The position numbers were made by a program, and so were the translations under genes. A stretch of DNA of 63,867 bases from Ferruginibacter sp. Lineage in GTDB: Bacteria; Bacteroidota; Bacteroidia; Chitinophagales; Chitinophagaceae. Shown piece by piece: positions 37,817 to 47,206 of this stretch (within the stretch, counting starts at the first letter, position 1; every line of letters starts with the position of its first letter). Below the pieces are notes generated by a model that was not told the DNA's origin, searched no databases, and saw only the letters and a list, made by a program, of their open reading frames with translations. The stretch lies in contig JANXSK010000014.1 in assembly GCA_025352695.1 (NCBI GenBank), forward strand, positions 1 to 63,867. The letters are read 5' to 3'.

Positions 37817-38424
37817 AACTATAGTTTAAAATAATAAATAAAGATTTTAATGTTCCCAGACTGCAATAAAAAGCCAGTCGAAATAGAAGCAGCTAAATAA
37901 ATTAAACTAAAAAAAATTAAAACTTAATAGGTTGTCCAGATTTTTATGGTACAAAGCGTAACAGAAATCGTGACCTGAAAGGCAAATAATTAAACTTAAA
38001 ACTGGAATATATTTAAAAAAATAAAGGCTGCTTATAAATTAAACAGAAAGGGCATCAGCAGCGAGCGCCTCCATGAGGCAGCAATAATTGTGCGATTTAT
38101 CGTTAAAAATTTTATGTGGATGGTCTGGTCTCATTTGCTAAATAATAGCAAAGTAATAACTTTTAATGTTAACCCGTCGCTTTTATTTTTTAACAATTTG
38201 GCTGATATGCATTGCCATTTTAAACAGCCCACTTTATTTTTATCGCTTTATCCTGCAAATAAAAATGCCAACGTTTGTACAATATTTTCAGAAGAGATAA
38301 AGTAGGTGGAATATCGTTGTTACTCCCAATCAAAGTCAGGATAAGTTATAGGTAAGCCAACGTTGTAATAAGATAAATTTTATGATAAATGATAACCATT
38401 GAGGGCATTGTTTTATATTTAAAG
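37817..38424. other. Gene-free interval, 608 bp, upstream of hppD and alkA
   Basis: Divergent intergenic region that must hold the promoter of the tyrosine-catabolism run and that of alkA. It contains a 71-codon GTG frame (38090-38305) with no recognisable features, which I do not call. No tRNA, riboswitch or clear dyad was seen. A near-consensus -7 (TATATTTA, 38414-38421) lies just before the preferred alkA start. Confidence 0.45.
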
Positions 38425-39033
38425 ATGGAACATTTATTACATCTTTATAAAGACAAAAAACTTAAAAAAATTATTGGCCTTCAGGAGCCTTATGTATTAG
38501 TTAGCCGTAAAAATGTATACCTGTATTTGTGCAGTTCAATCATGAGCCAGCAATTAAATACAAAAGTAGCGGCTGTTATTTTTGAACGTTTTTTAAACTT
38601 GTACAAAAATAAAAAGCCTTCTGTTCAGCAAATTATTGATACTCCATTTGAAACACTTCGCAGCATTGGATTATCAAACGCTAAAACGCAATATGTTCAA
38701 AATGTTTGTAAATTTTTTTTAGCAGAAAAAATCACTGATACAACCTTACATAAAATGAGCAATGAGGAATTGATAAAATATCTTTCTCAAATAAAAGGAG
38801 TAGGGCAGTGGACAGTGGAAATGATACTAATGTTTACATTAGGCAGAGAAGATGTGTTTGCAATAGACGACCTTGGTATACAACAAAGCATCGCTAAATT
38901 ATACCAACTGAATGTCACAGATAAAAAAGCTTTAAAAGAAAAAATGATACTTCTTTCTGCAAAATGGAGCCCTTACAGAACCTATGCCTGCAGGTATCTT
39001 TGGGGATGGAAAGACAATGAACTAAAAGTTTAA
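38425..39033 (+). CDS. alkA: DNA-3-methyladenine glycosylase II (HhH-GPD)
   Basis: Base-excision repair glycosylase that removes alkylated purines. The helix-hairpin-helix and catalytic aspartate lie in LSQIKGVGQWTVEMILMFTLGREDVFAIDDLGIQQ, here the second D of the AIDD segment. I prefer the ATG at 38425 (about 202 residues, starting MEHLLHLYKDKKLKKIIG); an ATG at 38389 would add 12 residues. It lacks the N-terminal AlkA domain of E. coli and resembles the compact form. Its stop overlaps the stop of the convergent fRMsr gene by 4 bp. Confidence 0.92.
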   Translation: MEHLLHLYKDKKLKKIIGLQEPYVLVSRKNVYLYLCSSIMSQQLNTKVAAVIFERFLNLYKNKKPSVQQIIDTPFETLRSIGLSNAKTQYVQNVCKFFLAEKITDTTLHKMSNEELIKYLSQIKGVGQWTVEMILMFTLGREDVFAIDDLGIQQSIAKLYQLNVTDKKALKEKMILLSAKWSPYRTYACRYLWGWKDNELKV

Positions 39034-39503
39034 AATGTAATTTCTGCTACAATTTCTTCCAAATATTTTTTATCTGTCTCATCAAATAAACTTGGCTTTT
39101 CGCTATCCACATCCAACACACCAATTACTTCATTGTTACGAATAATGGGCACAACTATTTCTGATACAGATAAACTGCTACAAGCAATATGACCAGGAAA
39201 TTTTGATACATCTGGAACAATCAATGTTTGAGCTTGCTGCCAACTGCTACCACAAACACCACGACCGTTTTTAATTCTTGTACAAGCTACCGGGCCTTGA
39301 AAAGGAGCAAGCACCAACGTTTCATTTTTCACCAAATAAAACCCCACCCAAAACCAGTTAAATTGTTCTTTTAATGCTGCTGCTATATTTGCCAGGTTGG
39401 CAATAAGGTCCGGCTCTCCTTCTATTAAACTTTTTATTTGCGGAATAATAGTCGCATACATTTCTTCTTTAGTTCCAGTAACTATTTGTAAATCATCTGC
39501 CAT
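39030..39503 (-). CDS. msrC: Free methionine-(R)-sulfoxide reductase (GAF domain)
   Basis: GAF-fold reductase that repairs free Met-R-sulfoxide, 157 residues from the preferred ATG at 39503; a longer frame from 39551 adds 16 hydrophobic residues without a credible function. The three diagnostic cysteines C74, C84 and C108 have the spacing (10 and 24) of characterised fRMsr enzymes, in VACTRIKNGRGVCGSSW and HIACSS. This separates it from signalling GAF domains. Convergent with alkA. Confidence 0.93.
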   Translation of the reverse strand: MADDLQIVTGTKEEMYATIIPQIKSLIEGEPDLIANLANIAAALKEQFNWFWVGFYLVKNETLVLAPFQGPVACTRIKNGRGVCGSSWQQAQTLIVPDVSKFPGHIACSSLSVSEIVVPIIRNNEVIGVLDVDSEKPSLFDETDKKYLEEIVAEITF

Positions 39504-39618
39504 TGTGTAAAGATAATAAAGCAAAAATGGCAACAGTTTAACTATTACCATTTTTGCAAGAATATAAAAAAATATCGTTTTAAATAGTAGCCGCTCAACA
39601 CTAAAACCTTACCTCTCC

Positions 39619-40419
39619 CTAAAATATCGTTTTAAAAAAAGCCTTCATATCAGCCCATGATTTTTTATCTGCAGCTTCATTGTATTCAATCGGCATATTG
39701 AACTTTTTTCCTGTTGCTGTAGATTGAGGATTGGTAAAAGCATGTGTAGCTCCTGCATAATCAATAAATGTATAAGGAACATTTAAAGAATCGAGATTAC
39801 GCTTAAAGTTTTTAATATCATCCGGGCCTATGAATTTATCTGCTGCACCATTGCATACTAAAATTTTTGCAGTAGTAGATCCTTTTGTGGCAGGAACTGT
39901 GGCAAGGCCACCATGAAAACTTACCACACCTTTAAAATTCGTTCCTAATTTAGCCGCATTCAATACCATTGAGCCACCAAAGCAATAACCTATGGCTGCT
40001 ATTTTATTAGGATCCGTTTGCGGATATTCTTTTATCTTGGTTAAAGCAGCCTCAATTCTTGCAAGACCCAGTTGCGGATCTTTGTAAAAAGGCGTAGCAA
40101 AAGCTTTCGCTTCTATAGGATTTTCAGCGATTTTTCCGTCTCCATAAAAATCAACGGCAATGGCAATGTATCCCAACTCTGCTAGTTGTTTAGCCCTGCT
40201 TTTGGAGTAGTCGTTATTACCCCACCATTCGGGCACTACAATAATTGCTGGTCTTTTTCCTTTTTGATTTTCGTTGTAAGCTACATAACCCTTTAAAGTT
40301 GTTCCATTTGAATTATAGGTTACTTCTTCGCCTTTAATAGCTGATTTGTTTTGAGCTGCTATCGAAAATATTGAACTCACTAGTAAACAAGTTAAAAATG
40401 ATTTTAAAAAGTTTGTCAT
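39619..40419 (-). CDS. Dienelactone hydrolase family protein, exported
   Basis: Alpha/beta hydrolase of 266 residues with a signal peptide (first about 22 residues, ending SIAAQ). The nucleophile is C146 in IGYCFGGSM, and the histidine is in GATHAFTNP, with an aspartate in GAADKFIGPDD. Cysteine as nucleophile is typical for the DLH family. The periplasmic location makes a classical dienelactone role in ring cleavage unlikely; the substrate is unknown. Single gene with 112 bp to the S46 peptidase. Confidence 0.92.
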   Translation of the reverse strand: MTNFLKSFLTCLLVSSIFSIAAQNKSAIKGEEVTYNSNGTTLKGYVAYNENQKGKRPAIIVVPEWWGNNDYSKSRAKQLAELGYIAIAVDFYGDGKIAENPIEAKAFATPFYKDPQLGLARIEAALTKIKEYPQTDPNKIAAIGYCFGGSMVLNAAKLGTNFKGVVSFHGGLATVPATKGSTTAKILVCNGAADKFIGPDDIKNFKRNLDSLNVPYTFIDYAGATHAFTNPQSTATGKKFNMPIEYNEAADKKSWADMKAFFKTIF

Positions 40420-40531
40420 TGTTCTAATTTTTTGTTTGATTTAATACTAAAACATTAATTGTGCCTGATTGTTTATTTAGCAAAAATAAAACCGTTATTT
40501 TAATGATCCCTTTTTTTATCTTCTTTAGGCA

Positions 40532-42694
40532 CTATTTTACCAATTTTAATTCGCTGATGATATTTTTAGCGCCGCCTAATTTATCTATACACCACAACAC
40601 ATAACGAACATCTACACAAATGGTACGGTTAAGGTCTTTATCAAAAGCAATTTTATGACTTAATGCTTCGTAATTACCATCAAAGGCAAGTCCTATCAAA
40701 TTGCCATTGCCGTCAATAACAGGACTGCCACTATTACCACCGGTAATATCATTGGTAGTTATAAAATCAATCACCAAGTCGTTTCTGCCTTTGTCAATAT
40801 ATTGACCAAAATCTTTTTTCTTTAATAATTCTATTTGCTTTGCTGGCAAATCAAACTCGTAATCTCCGACTTTATATTTTTCAATAATTCCTTTTGCGGT
40901 GGTTACATAATCGTAATGAACCGCATCACGAGGCGTATAGCTTTTTACATTTCCATAACTTACCCGCATGCTAAAGTTTGCATCAGGGTACATTTTAGCT
41001 GCCGCCGCAGGATTCATTTCTTTTATTCCTTTAAGATAAATTCTACCCAACTCGGCATTTTTATTGATGAACGCTGTATACAATGACGCATATTTAAGGT
41101 TATAATTTTTTAAAAATGCAGAAGCATATGCAAAGGCCTTGTCTGCCTGTAATACACCTGCATCTGGATTAGCAATAAAAGCAGCCCATTTTACATCATT
41201 AAAAATTAGCGTATTTGCAAATACATCTTTTGCCCATTTCTTATACGTTTGCTCTTCTCTTAAATCACCATAGGTTGCTTTTATACCTTCATAAAAACCA
41301 ATAGGATGCTGGCTTTTATCTATATCATTGTAAAATAACTGGGCTATTTGTGCCAGTATTTTTTCATCGCTTATTTTATCTTCTGAGTCTAAAAATTTTG
41401 TCCTTGCTATTGCAGCTGCATCAATGGCCTTCTTAATATCGCCGGCAGGTATACCCGTTTTAACCAAATTAGTTTCAACACCAATTAAAGATGCAGCAAA
41501 AACTGTTAATGACGACCCTAAAATTCCTTCATTCAGATATTGGCGCTGTTTGCTGTAAGGTGTCCAAGTTGCATAATTTTTAGCATACTCATTAAAAATA
41601 TTTTCGTATTCAGGTTTGCCTTTAGCCCATGTTAAAAATTTATCTTCGTAGGTCTGTTTTTGGTTGAATGTTTCAAACTTGATCAACTGTTTTGTTTCGC
41701 CATCAAAAAATTTCCAGTAATTGGCAATGCTGGCATAATTGCTAGCCAACTTCAATTTTACAACGGGATCCTTTATCATTTGCTCGTGCATTAATTTTAA
41801 ACGCATCGCCCTTAAGTTAACCAATGAAGGATTTTCAATTTCATTTTTTAATTTGATACCATAGCTGGTTTCGTACCTGTTGGTACCACCTGGGTAACCA
41901 TAAATCATTGCATAGTCTCCATCTTTAATTCCTTTTATGCTAACCGGTAAAAAGTATTTTGGTTTTAGGGGTTGATTTTCTGTACTGTATTCTGCCGGCT
42001 TACCTTCCTTGGTTGCATATACCCTGAAAATAGAAAAATCACCTGTATGACGAGGCCATTCCCAGTTATCGGTATCACCTCCAAACTTACCAACATTTTC
42101 AGGAGGTGCTCCAACAAGCCGTATATCTCTGTAAGTTTTATACACATACATAATGTATTGGTTTCCTTTAAACATGCTATATACTCTTCCGCTTAAGCCA
42201 TTGTCTTTATCGAGCACTTTATCAGTAATGGTTTTATATACATCGGGCATTTTTGCAACCCTGTCTACCCATGCTAATCCTTTTACACCATCTTCTACCT
42301 CTGCGGTTACATCTACAATTTTGTCTAAAAATTGAACCGTTAATTGGCTCTTGATTTCCTGAGCTTTATTAAAAGCGTAAAAGCCGTCTTGTAAATAATT
42401 ATGTTCGATGGTACTTGCTCCTGCAATGGCCTCATACCCGCAATGATGGTTAGTAAAAATTAATCCTTCGTTGCTTACAATTTCGCCGGTACAACCGCCA
42501 CCAAAAATTAAGATAGCATCTTTTAAAGAGGATTTATTAATGGAATACAATTGATCTTTTGTTAGTTTTAAACCCTTTTTTACCATATCATTGTATACCT
42601 GTTGGCCAAGTAACATAGGTAGCCACATACCTTCATCTGCACTGGCTTTTAATAAACATACAGACAGTAAAAAAGAAACAAAAAATTTTTTCAT
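40532..42694 (-). CDS. S46 family dipeptidyl peptidase (DPP7-like)
   Basis: Periplasmic serine exopeptidase of 720 residues that removes N-terminal dipeptides, central in Bacteroidota protein utilisation. A signal peptide (about 1-19) precedes DEGMWLPMLLGQ, the universal S46 start. The catalytic histidine is H84 in FTNHHCGYEAI, and the serine is near residue 655 in ITGGNSGSPVIDG. The substrate-selecting position reads glycine in LAFDGNYEAL; DPP7 has Gly and DPP11 has Arg there, so preference for hydrophobic rather than acidic P1 residues is expected. Confidence 0.95.
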   Translation of the reverse strand: MKKFFVSFLLSVCLLKASADEGMWLPMLLGQQVYNDMVKKGLKLTKDQLYSINKSSLKDAILIFGGGCTGEIVSNEGLIFTNHHCGYEAIAGASTIEHNYLQDGFYAFNKAQEIKSQLTVQFLDKIVDVTAEVEDGVKGLAWVDRVAKMPDVYKTITDKVLDKDNGLSGRVYSMFKGNQYIMYVYKTYRDIRLVGAPPENVGKFGGDTDNWEWPRHTGDFSIFRVYATKEGKPAEYSTENQPLKPKYFLPVSIKGIKDGDYAMIYGYPGGTNRYETSYGIKLKNEIENPSLVNLRAMRLKLMHEQMIKDPVVKLKLASNYASIANYWKFFDGETKQLIKFETFNQKQTYEDKFLTWAKGKPEYENIFNEYAKNYATWTPYSKQRQYLNEGILGSSLTVFAASLIGVETNLVKTGIPAGDIKKAIDAAAIARTKFLDSEDKISDEKILAQIAQLFYNDIDKSQHPIGFYEGIKATYGDLREEQTYKKWAKDVFANTLIFNDVKWAAFIANPDAGVLQADKAFAYASAFLKNYNLKYASLYTAFINKNAELGRIYLKGIKEMNPAAAAKMYPDANFSMRVSYGNVKSYTPRDAVHYDYVTTAKGIIEKYKVGDYEFDLPAKQIELLKKKDFGQYIDKGRNDLVIDFITTNDITGGNSGSPVIDGNGNLIGLAFDGNYEALSHKIAFDKDLNRTICVDVRYVLWCIDKLGGAKNIISELKLVK

Positions 42695-42713
42695 TTTTTT
42701 ATATTTAGTATAA

Positions 42714-42741
42714 CAAACCTACAGCAAATAGCTGATTTCAA
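42714..42741 (-). promoter_or_regulatory. Promoter of the S46 peptidase gene
   Basis: Minus-strand TTG (complement of 42739-42741), 17-nt spacer, then TAGGTTTG (complement of 42714-42721), an exact -7 consensus 19 nt before the ATG. Confidence 0.55.
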
Positions 42742-42883
42742 TATCATTTTGCCTGCTAATTTAATACATGATTTTTTGCTTTCTAAAGAAGCTAAAGGAT
42801 TTCATTTTAAAAACATTACAATACACAAAATATAACTGCCTTATCCGTTCATAAAATAATAACCATAAGCCAATTGTAAACAT

Positions 42884-42891
42884 TAAATTTG
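42884..42891 (+). promoter_or_regulatory. Candidate -7 promoter element of the GH3 gene
   Basis: TAAATTTG, exact TAnnTTTG, 21 nt before the ATG at 42913. No convincing -33 box. Confidence 0.35.
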
Positions 42892-42912
42892 TAAACTTTA
42901 ATTTAAGTACGC

Positions 42913-44472
42913 ATGGCTATTATTGATTTGAAACTTCCTAAAAGTATTGCAAAAGCGCTTAACCTGCCCATCAGCAATCCGCGGGGACAACAAATAAAAG
43001 TGCTTAAAAAATTATTACGGTTAGCAAGATTTACACAGTTTGGTCAAACCTATAAATTTGATGAGATATTAATGAGCCGACACTGCGGTAAAAAATTTCA
43101 GCAACTGGTACCAACTTATAACTACAGTAAAATTTACAGCGAATGGTGGCACAAAGCAGTTGAGGGAATACCGGATGTTTGCTGGCCAGGAGTAATAAAA
43201 TATTTTGCACTCAGTAGTGGAACAAGTGAGGCGGCTAGCAAATACATTCCCATTACCAAAGAATTAATTCGCAGCAATACAATTACAAGTTTTAAACAAT
43301 TATTAAGTCTTACAAAATACCAGGATGTGCCAAGAAGTGCGCTTGGCAAAGGGTGGCTATTGTTGGGAGGCAGCACACAATTACAAAAAGGTGCTACTTA
43401 CTATGCGGGAGACCTAAGTGGTATACAACAAAAAAGTATTCCTTTCTGGTTTCTTGGTTTAGGTTTATATAAACCTGGTAAAAAAATTGCAAAAGAAAAA
43501 GACTGGGCAAAAAAATTAGAAGAAATTGTTGACAACGCTCCCAAGTGGGATATTGGTTTTATTGTAGGTGTACCTGCATGGTTACAATTGTGTATGGAGA
43601 AGATTATTGAACGTTACCAGTTAAAAAATATACACGAAATATGGCCCAACCTTGCTTTTTATGTTCACGGTGGCGTAGCGTTAGAACCTTATAAAAAAGG
43701 CTTTGCAAAATTATTGGGTAAGCCTATTACCTATATTGAAACCTATCTGGCAAGTGAAGGATTTCTGGCTTATCAAAACAGACAGGATTCAATAGGAATG
43801 CACCTCGCTTTAAACAACAATATTTTTTTTGAATTTGTTCCTTTTGATGAAAACAATTTTGACAATGAGGGAAACATGGTTGAAAATCCAGAAGTGCTGA
43901 TGATACATGAGGTAGAAGAAAATAAGGATTATTCCATTTTGATAAGCACAAATGCTGGTGCATGGCGCTATGCCATTGGAGATACAGTAAAATTTATTGA
44001 TAAGGAAAGAAGTGAAATTATCATTACTGGTAGAACCAAACATTTTTTAAGTTTGGTAGGCGAGCATTTAAGTGTTGATAATATGAACAAAGCCATTGAA
44101 ATGGTGAGTGATGAACTCAATATTTCAATACCAGAATTTACTGTAGCAGGGATACCGCATGGATTATTTTTTGCCCATCACTGGTATGTTGCTACAGACG
44201 ATACTGTAGATAAAGAAGTATTACGCTTACGCATAGACGAAAAACTAAAAGAACTGAATGATGATTATGAGGTAGAAAGAAAACATGCTTTAAAAGATGT
44301 GACGGTAACTGTACTTTCTGAAAATACTTTTATGGAGTTTATGCAGTCTAAAGGCAAGGTTGGCGGCCAGCATAAATTTCCAAGGGTTTTAAAAGGAAAG
44401 ATGCTGGAAGACTGGCAAAAATTTTTGAGGACTAAAATTATAGCCACAGAATTCGCTGGTGCAAATCAATAA
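42913..44472 (+). CDS. GH3 (auxin-responsive promoter) family protein
   Basis: Acyl-adenylate-forming enzyme of the GH3 family, 519 residues. The ATP-binding motif is LSSGTSEAASKYIP (about residues 100-113), with a later TNAGAWRYAIGDTVKF and ITGRTKHFLSLVGEHLS, matching motifs II and III of plant GH3 proteins. Plant members join amino acids to auxin or jasmonate; bacterial members are widespread in Bacteroidota with no agreed function. It is transcribed alone, divergent from the S46 peptidase and convergent with kdsB. Probably cytoplasmic. Confidence 0.92.
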   Translation: MAIIDLKLPKSIAKALNLPISNPRGQQIKVLKKLLRLARFTQFGQTYKFDEILMSRHCGKKFQQLVPTYNYSKIYSEWWHKAVEGIPDVCWPGVIKYFALSSGTSEAASKYIPITKELIRSNTITSFKQLLSLTKYQDVPRSALGKGWLLLGGSTQLQKGATYYAGDLSGIQQKSIPFWFLGLGLYKPGKKIAKEKDWAKKLEEIVDNAPKWDIGFIVGVPAWLQLCMEKIIERYQLKNIHEIWPNLAFYVHGGVALEPYKKGFAKLLGKPITYIETYLASEGFLAYQNRQDSIGMHLALNNNIFFEFVPFDENNFDNEGNMVENPEVLMIHEVEENKDYSILISTNAGAWRYAIGDTVKFIDKERSEIIITGRTKHFLSLVGEHLSVDNMNKAIEMVSDELNISIPEFTVAGIPHGLFFAHHWYVATDDTVDKEVLRLRIDEKLKELNDDYEVERKHALKDVTVTVLSENTFMEFMQSKGKVGGQHKFPRVLKGKMLEDWQKFLRTKIIATEFAGANQ

Positions 44473-44561
44473 TACTTTCAATTAATTTTAAAAGTAAATA
44501 AACCTAGAGTACTATTGAAAACACTTTCAACCATTATTATATTCTAATGCTACTGCTGCTT

Positions 44562-45311
44562 CTAAAATTTTCTTTCAGGGTTCTGCGCTAATAACTTTTC
44601 CGCCCTCTCTAAATCTTCAGGTGTATCAATCTCTACACCCATATACTGCGTGACAATCATTTTTAAGGTAACGCCATTTTCAAGATAGCGCAGACATTCA
44701 ATTTTTTCGGCAGCTTCCAGCGGTGTTACTGGCCAGTTAGTAAAATTCATCAATGCTTGTTTACGGAAAGCATATACCCCAATATGTTCGTAATAAAGTG
44801 GCGTAAATTGCTGGTCTCGTTGATAGGGAATTACACTTCTGCTAAAAAGCAAAGCGTTCATATTTTTATCAACCGCAACTTTTACATAGTTGGGATCTTT
44901 AATAAATTTTTCTTCTTTTAAAACCTGCATCAACGAAGCAACCTGAATTGCTTTACCTGCTTCTCCTTCAAAAACCTGTAATAATTTTTGTAATGGTTCT
45001 CTTTGTACAAAGGGTTCATCTCCCTGCACATTAACCACTATATCAACATTCATATCGGCTACTGCTTCGGCTATTCTATCGCTGCCGCTTTCGTGTTGTT
45101 TAATGCTCATTTTTGCCTTACCGCCATGCTGTACTATTTCATTATAAATAATATTGCTGTCTGTAACAACCACCACTTCATCAAATAATTCAGTTGCAAG
45201 GGTATTGTCGTAAGTATGGCGAATAACGGTTTTATTTCCTAGCAGTTGCATTAGTTTTGCCGGAAAACGGGCGGCAGCATAGCGTGCCGGAATCATTGCA
45301 ATCTTTGTCAT
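44562..45311 (-). CDS. kdsB: CMP-Kdo-type cytidylyltransferase
   Basis: Activates a 3-deoxy-octulosonate sugar with CTP for lipid A core synthesis, 249 residues. Motifs: IAMIPARYAAARFPAKLMQ, the DIVVNVQGDEPFV metal and substrate region and the C-terminal GVEIDTPEDLERAE. Because a kdnB-like oxidase lies just upstream in the same run, the natural substrate may be 8-amino-Kdo (Kdo8N) rather than Kdo, as for the Shewanella enzyme. Cytoplasmic. 68 bp behind the DUF2007 gene. Confidence 0.95.
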   Translation of the reverse strand: MTKIAMIPARYAAARFPAKLMQLLGNKTVIRHTYDNTLATELFDEVVVVTDSNIIYNEIVQHGGKAKMSIKQHESGSDRIAEAVADMNVDIVVNVQGDEPFVQREPLQKLLQVFEGEAGKAIQVASLMQVLKEEKFIKDPNYVKVAVDKNMNALLFSRSVIPYQRDQQFTPLYYEHIGVYAFRKQALMNFTNWPVTPLEAAEKIECLRYLENGVTLKMIVTQYMGVEIDTPEDLERAEKLLAQNPERKF

Positions 45312-45379
45312 CTATCGTATTTATTGATGGTAAAGTTATCGGGAAAATTTTGGCAGCATATCAACAACAATAGTAAATA

Positions 45380-45811
45380 TTAATTTCTTTCCTCGTTATT
45401 TTCATCTGTATCAAAACCGGGTAACCGCTCACTTTCGTAACCACATTTACCACATTGGTACACATAATCAGTAGCCAATGCATAACTACCAAACAATGTT
45501 GTTGTGATTGCAGTTAAAAAATTAGTAATGCCGGGTTTGGCAATATAACTAAACTCGTGTGCGCCACATTGCGGGCAAGTTGCTGCATTTAAATATTCCT
45601 CATCATATCCTTGTAATATTGCTAATACCGAAGCTTCATTCTCTTTCTTTACAACGATTTTTATTCCTCCAATAGCATTGGTTAAAATTGGATCCATTGT
45701 AACGGTGGTCTCATCTTTTAAGTAACATTCAACGCCTTCCGATTGCAAACGACCCAATATAATATTGGCTAAAAAATAACTGTCGAATGTTTTTACTGTA
45801 ACTAAATCCAT
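45380..45811 (-). CDS. DUF2007 domain protein with C-terminal zinc ribbon
   Basis: 143 residues. The N-terminal part (about 1-70: TVKTFDSYFLANIILGRLQSEGVECYLKDE) is a DUF2007 ('putative signal transducing') domain. The C-terminal part holds two CxxC pairs, CPQCG at about residue 99 and CGKCG at about 129, separated by a hydrophobic segment that may touch the membrane. It lies between kdnB and kdsB, but the gaps (88 and 68 bp) do not prove a shared function. Confidence 0.85.
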   Translation of the reverse strand: MDLVTVKTFDSYFLANIILGRLQSEGVECYLKDETTVTMDPILTNAIGGIKIVVKKENEASVLAILQGYDEEYLNAATCPQCGAHEFSYIAKPGITNFLTAITTTLFGSYALATDYVYQCGKCGYESERLPGFDTDENNEERN

Positions 45812-45899
45812 GTTGTAAATTTTTTAAACCGTACATCTAATTAATCATAACTTACCAAAGGAGTTTTTAAATTCTTTGATAAGTCCTTTTAAACTTTTA

Positions 45900-46973
45900 C
45901 TATAATCGCTCGTATAATTTTCTTAGTGTTGTTCTGGTAATTTGTTGTTCCCAGTTTTTACCAAGCGCATTTTCCCATAACGGTTTCATACCTAGTGATA
46001 CATTAATCATTTTATCAAATTCTTCGTCGGTAAGATTTGCACATATATTTTTTGGCAGGTCAATCTGATTTTTTTCTACCATGTGTTTAAATTCCTTTAC
46101 TCCTTCCGGATAATAGGCTTCCAAATGATTAAATACAATACAATTGCCAATGCCGTGTTTTGTACCCAATAAATAACTTAATCCATAACTAACTGCATGC
46201 GCTACGCCAACCTGGCTATAAGCAATACTCATACCGCCTGCATAAGAAGCCATCATTAATTTATCATCACTTTCCGCATCCCAGTTATCTTTATTTACAT
46301 AAACCTCTCTGCAAAGTTGCAATGCCTTTTCACCATAGCTTTTACTAAATTCATTTAAATAAGTACCTGTAAGGCTTTCAATACAATGAATGTAGCAATC
46401 CATGCCCGTATAAAAGCGTTGGTTGGCTGGTGCGTTGGCTGTTAATTCCGGATCTAATACTATCTGATCAAAGGGAGTAAAGTCTGAGTTCATGCCTAGC
46501 TTTTTTGTTGGGCCTGTTAATACAGTAGTGCGACTTACTTCTGCGCCAGTACCACTTAATGTTGGTATGCCCGCTTTATAAACGCCAGGTTGTTTTACCA
46601 AATCCCAACCTTGGTAATCTGCACTACTGCCAGGATTATTCATCATCAGGGAAACGGCTTTTGCCAAATCCATGGCAGCGCCACCACCTATACCAATTAC
46701 GCCGCTTATTGTTCCAAACTCCTCTTTTAAATCTTTGGCGAGTTTATCTACATAGGTTGTCTTTGGCTCGTTGGTAACATCTACAAAAATAATTTTGTCC
46801 TTGCCCCTTAATGGAACCCTTGCGGCAAGTGGCTTACCTTCAAAAAAATGATCCACTAAAAAAATCATCGGAGCTTCGCCTGTACGATTGGGCTGCAATA
46901 TTTCGTCTAATTGATTGAAAGCACCGCGGCCGTAGATAACGTACCCAATCATTTTAAAGTTTCTAAATTTCAT
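45900..46973 (-). CDS. kdnB: Iron-containing alcohol dehydrogenase, KdnB-like Kdo 8-oxidase
   Basis: Group III metal-dependent dehydrogenase of 357 residues. It resembles KdnB, which oxidises C8 of Kdo so that an aminotransferase (KdnA) can make Kdo8N: VIYGRGAFNQLDEIL at the start, GVIGIGGGAAMDLAKAVSLM, NPGSSADYQGWD, PTLSGTGAEVSRTTVLTGP and TGMDCYIHCIESLTGTYLNE. Metal ligands include the histidines of AVSYG/HGIGN segments near residues 265-280. KdsB is encoded 588 bp downstream on the same strand, which supports the sugar role. No kdnA is in the window. A general alcohol dehydrogenase is the less likely alternative. Confidence 0.88.
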   Translation of the reverse strand: MKFRNFKMIGYVIYGRGAFNQLDEILQPNRTGEAPMIFLVDHFFEGKPLAARVPLRGKDKIIFVDVTNEPKTTYVDKLAKDLKEEFGTISGVIGIGGGAAMDLAKAVSLMMNNPGSSADYQGWDLVKQPGVYKAGIPTLSGTGAEVSRTTVLTGPTKKLGMNSDFTPFDQIVLDPELTANAPANQRFYTGMDCYIHCIESLTGTYLNEFSKSYGEKALQLCREVYVNKDNWDAESDDKLMMASYAGGMSIAYSQVGVAHAVSYGLSYLLGTKHGIGNCIVFNHLEAYYPEGVKEFKHMVEKNQIDLPKNICANLTDEEFDKMINVSLGMKPLWENALGKNWEQQITRTTLRKLYERL

Positions 46974-47206
46974 TTTGCAAATTTCTTAAAAATACACCAC
47001 ATGATAGCAAAGAATTTTGAAGAACGCTGCCCTCGCCCAAAAAATAAGTCTTCGACGATTTTTAACTTTTTGGCATTATCCGAAAATTTAATAAATTCAT
47101 TACACTTATTGATTGTCCCTTTTTGTGAACGTTCGCTATAGCTGAAAAAGTACAAGAGGGCGATGCAAGCATGCTGCACGTAGCTGTTGTTTTTGCCGGG
47201 ACAAAT

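Noticed and set aside
38090..38305. 71-codon frame starting with GTG upstream of alkA
   Set aside because: No recognisable domain, no promoter-like element and unusual composition; probably chance.
47030..47175. Distant inverted segments (GCCCTC and GAGGGC) between kdnB and mtgA
   Set aside because: Only six bases and more than 100 nt apart; likely chance.
46970..47179. 69-residue minus-strand ORF between mtgA and kdnB
   Set aside because: Overlaps the kdnB start, and its product has no recognisable feature; the gap is more likely a leader region.
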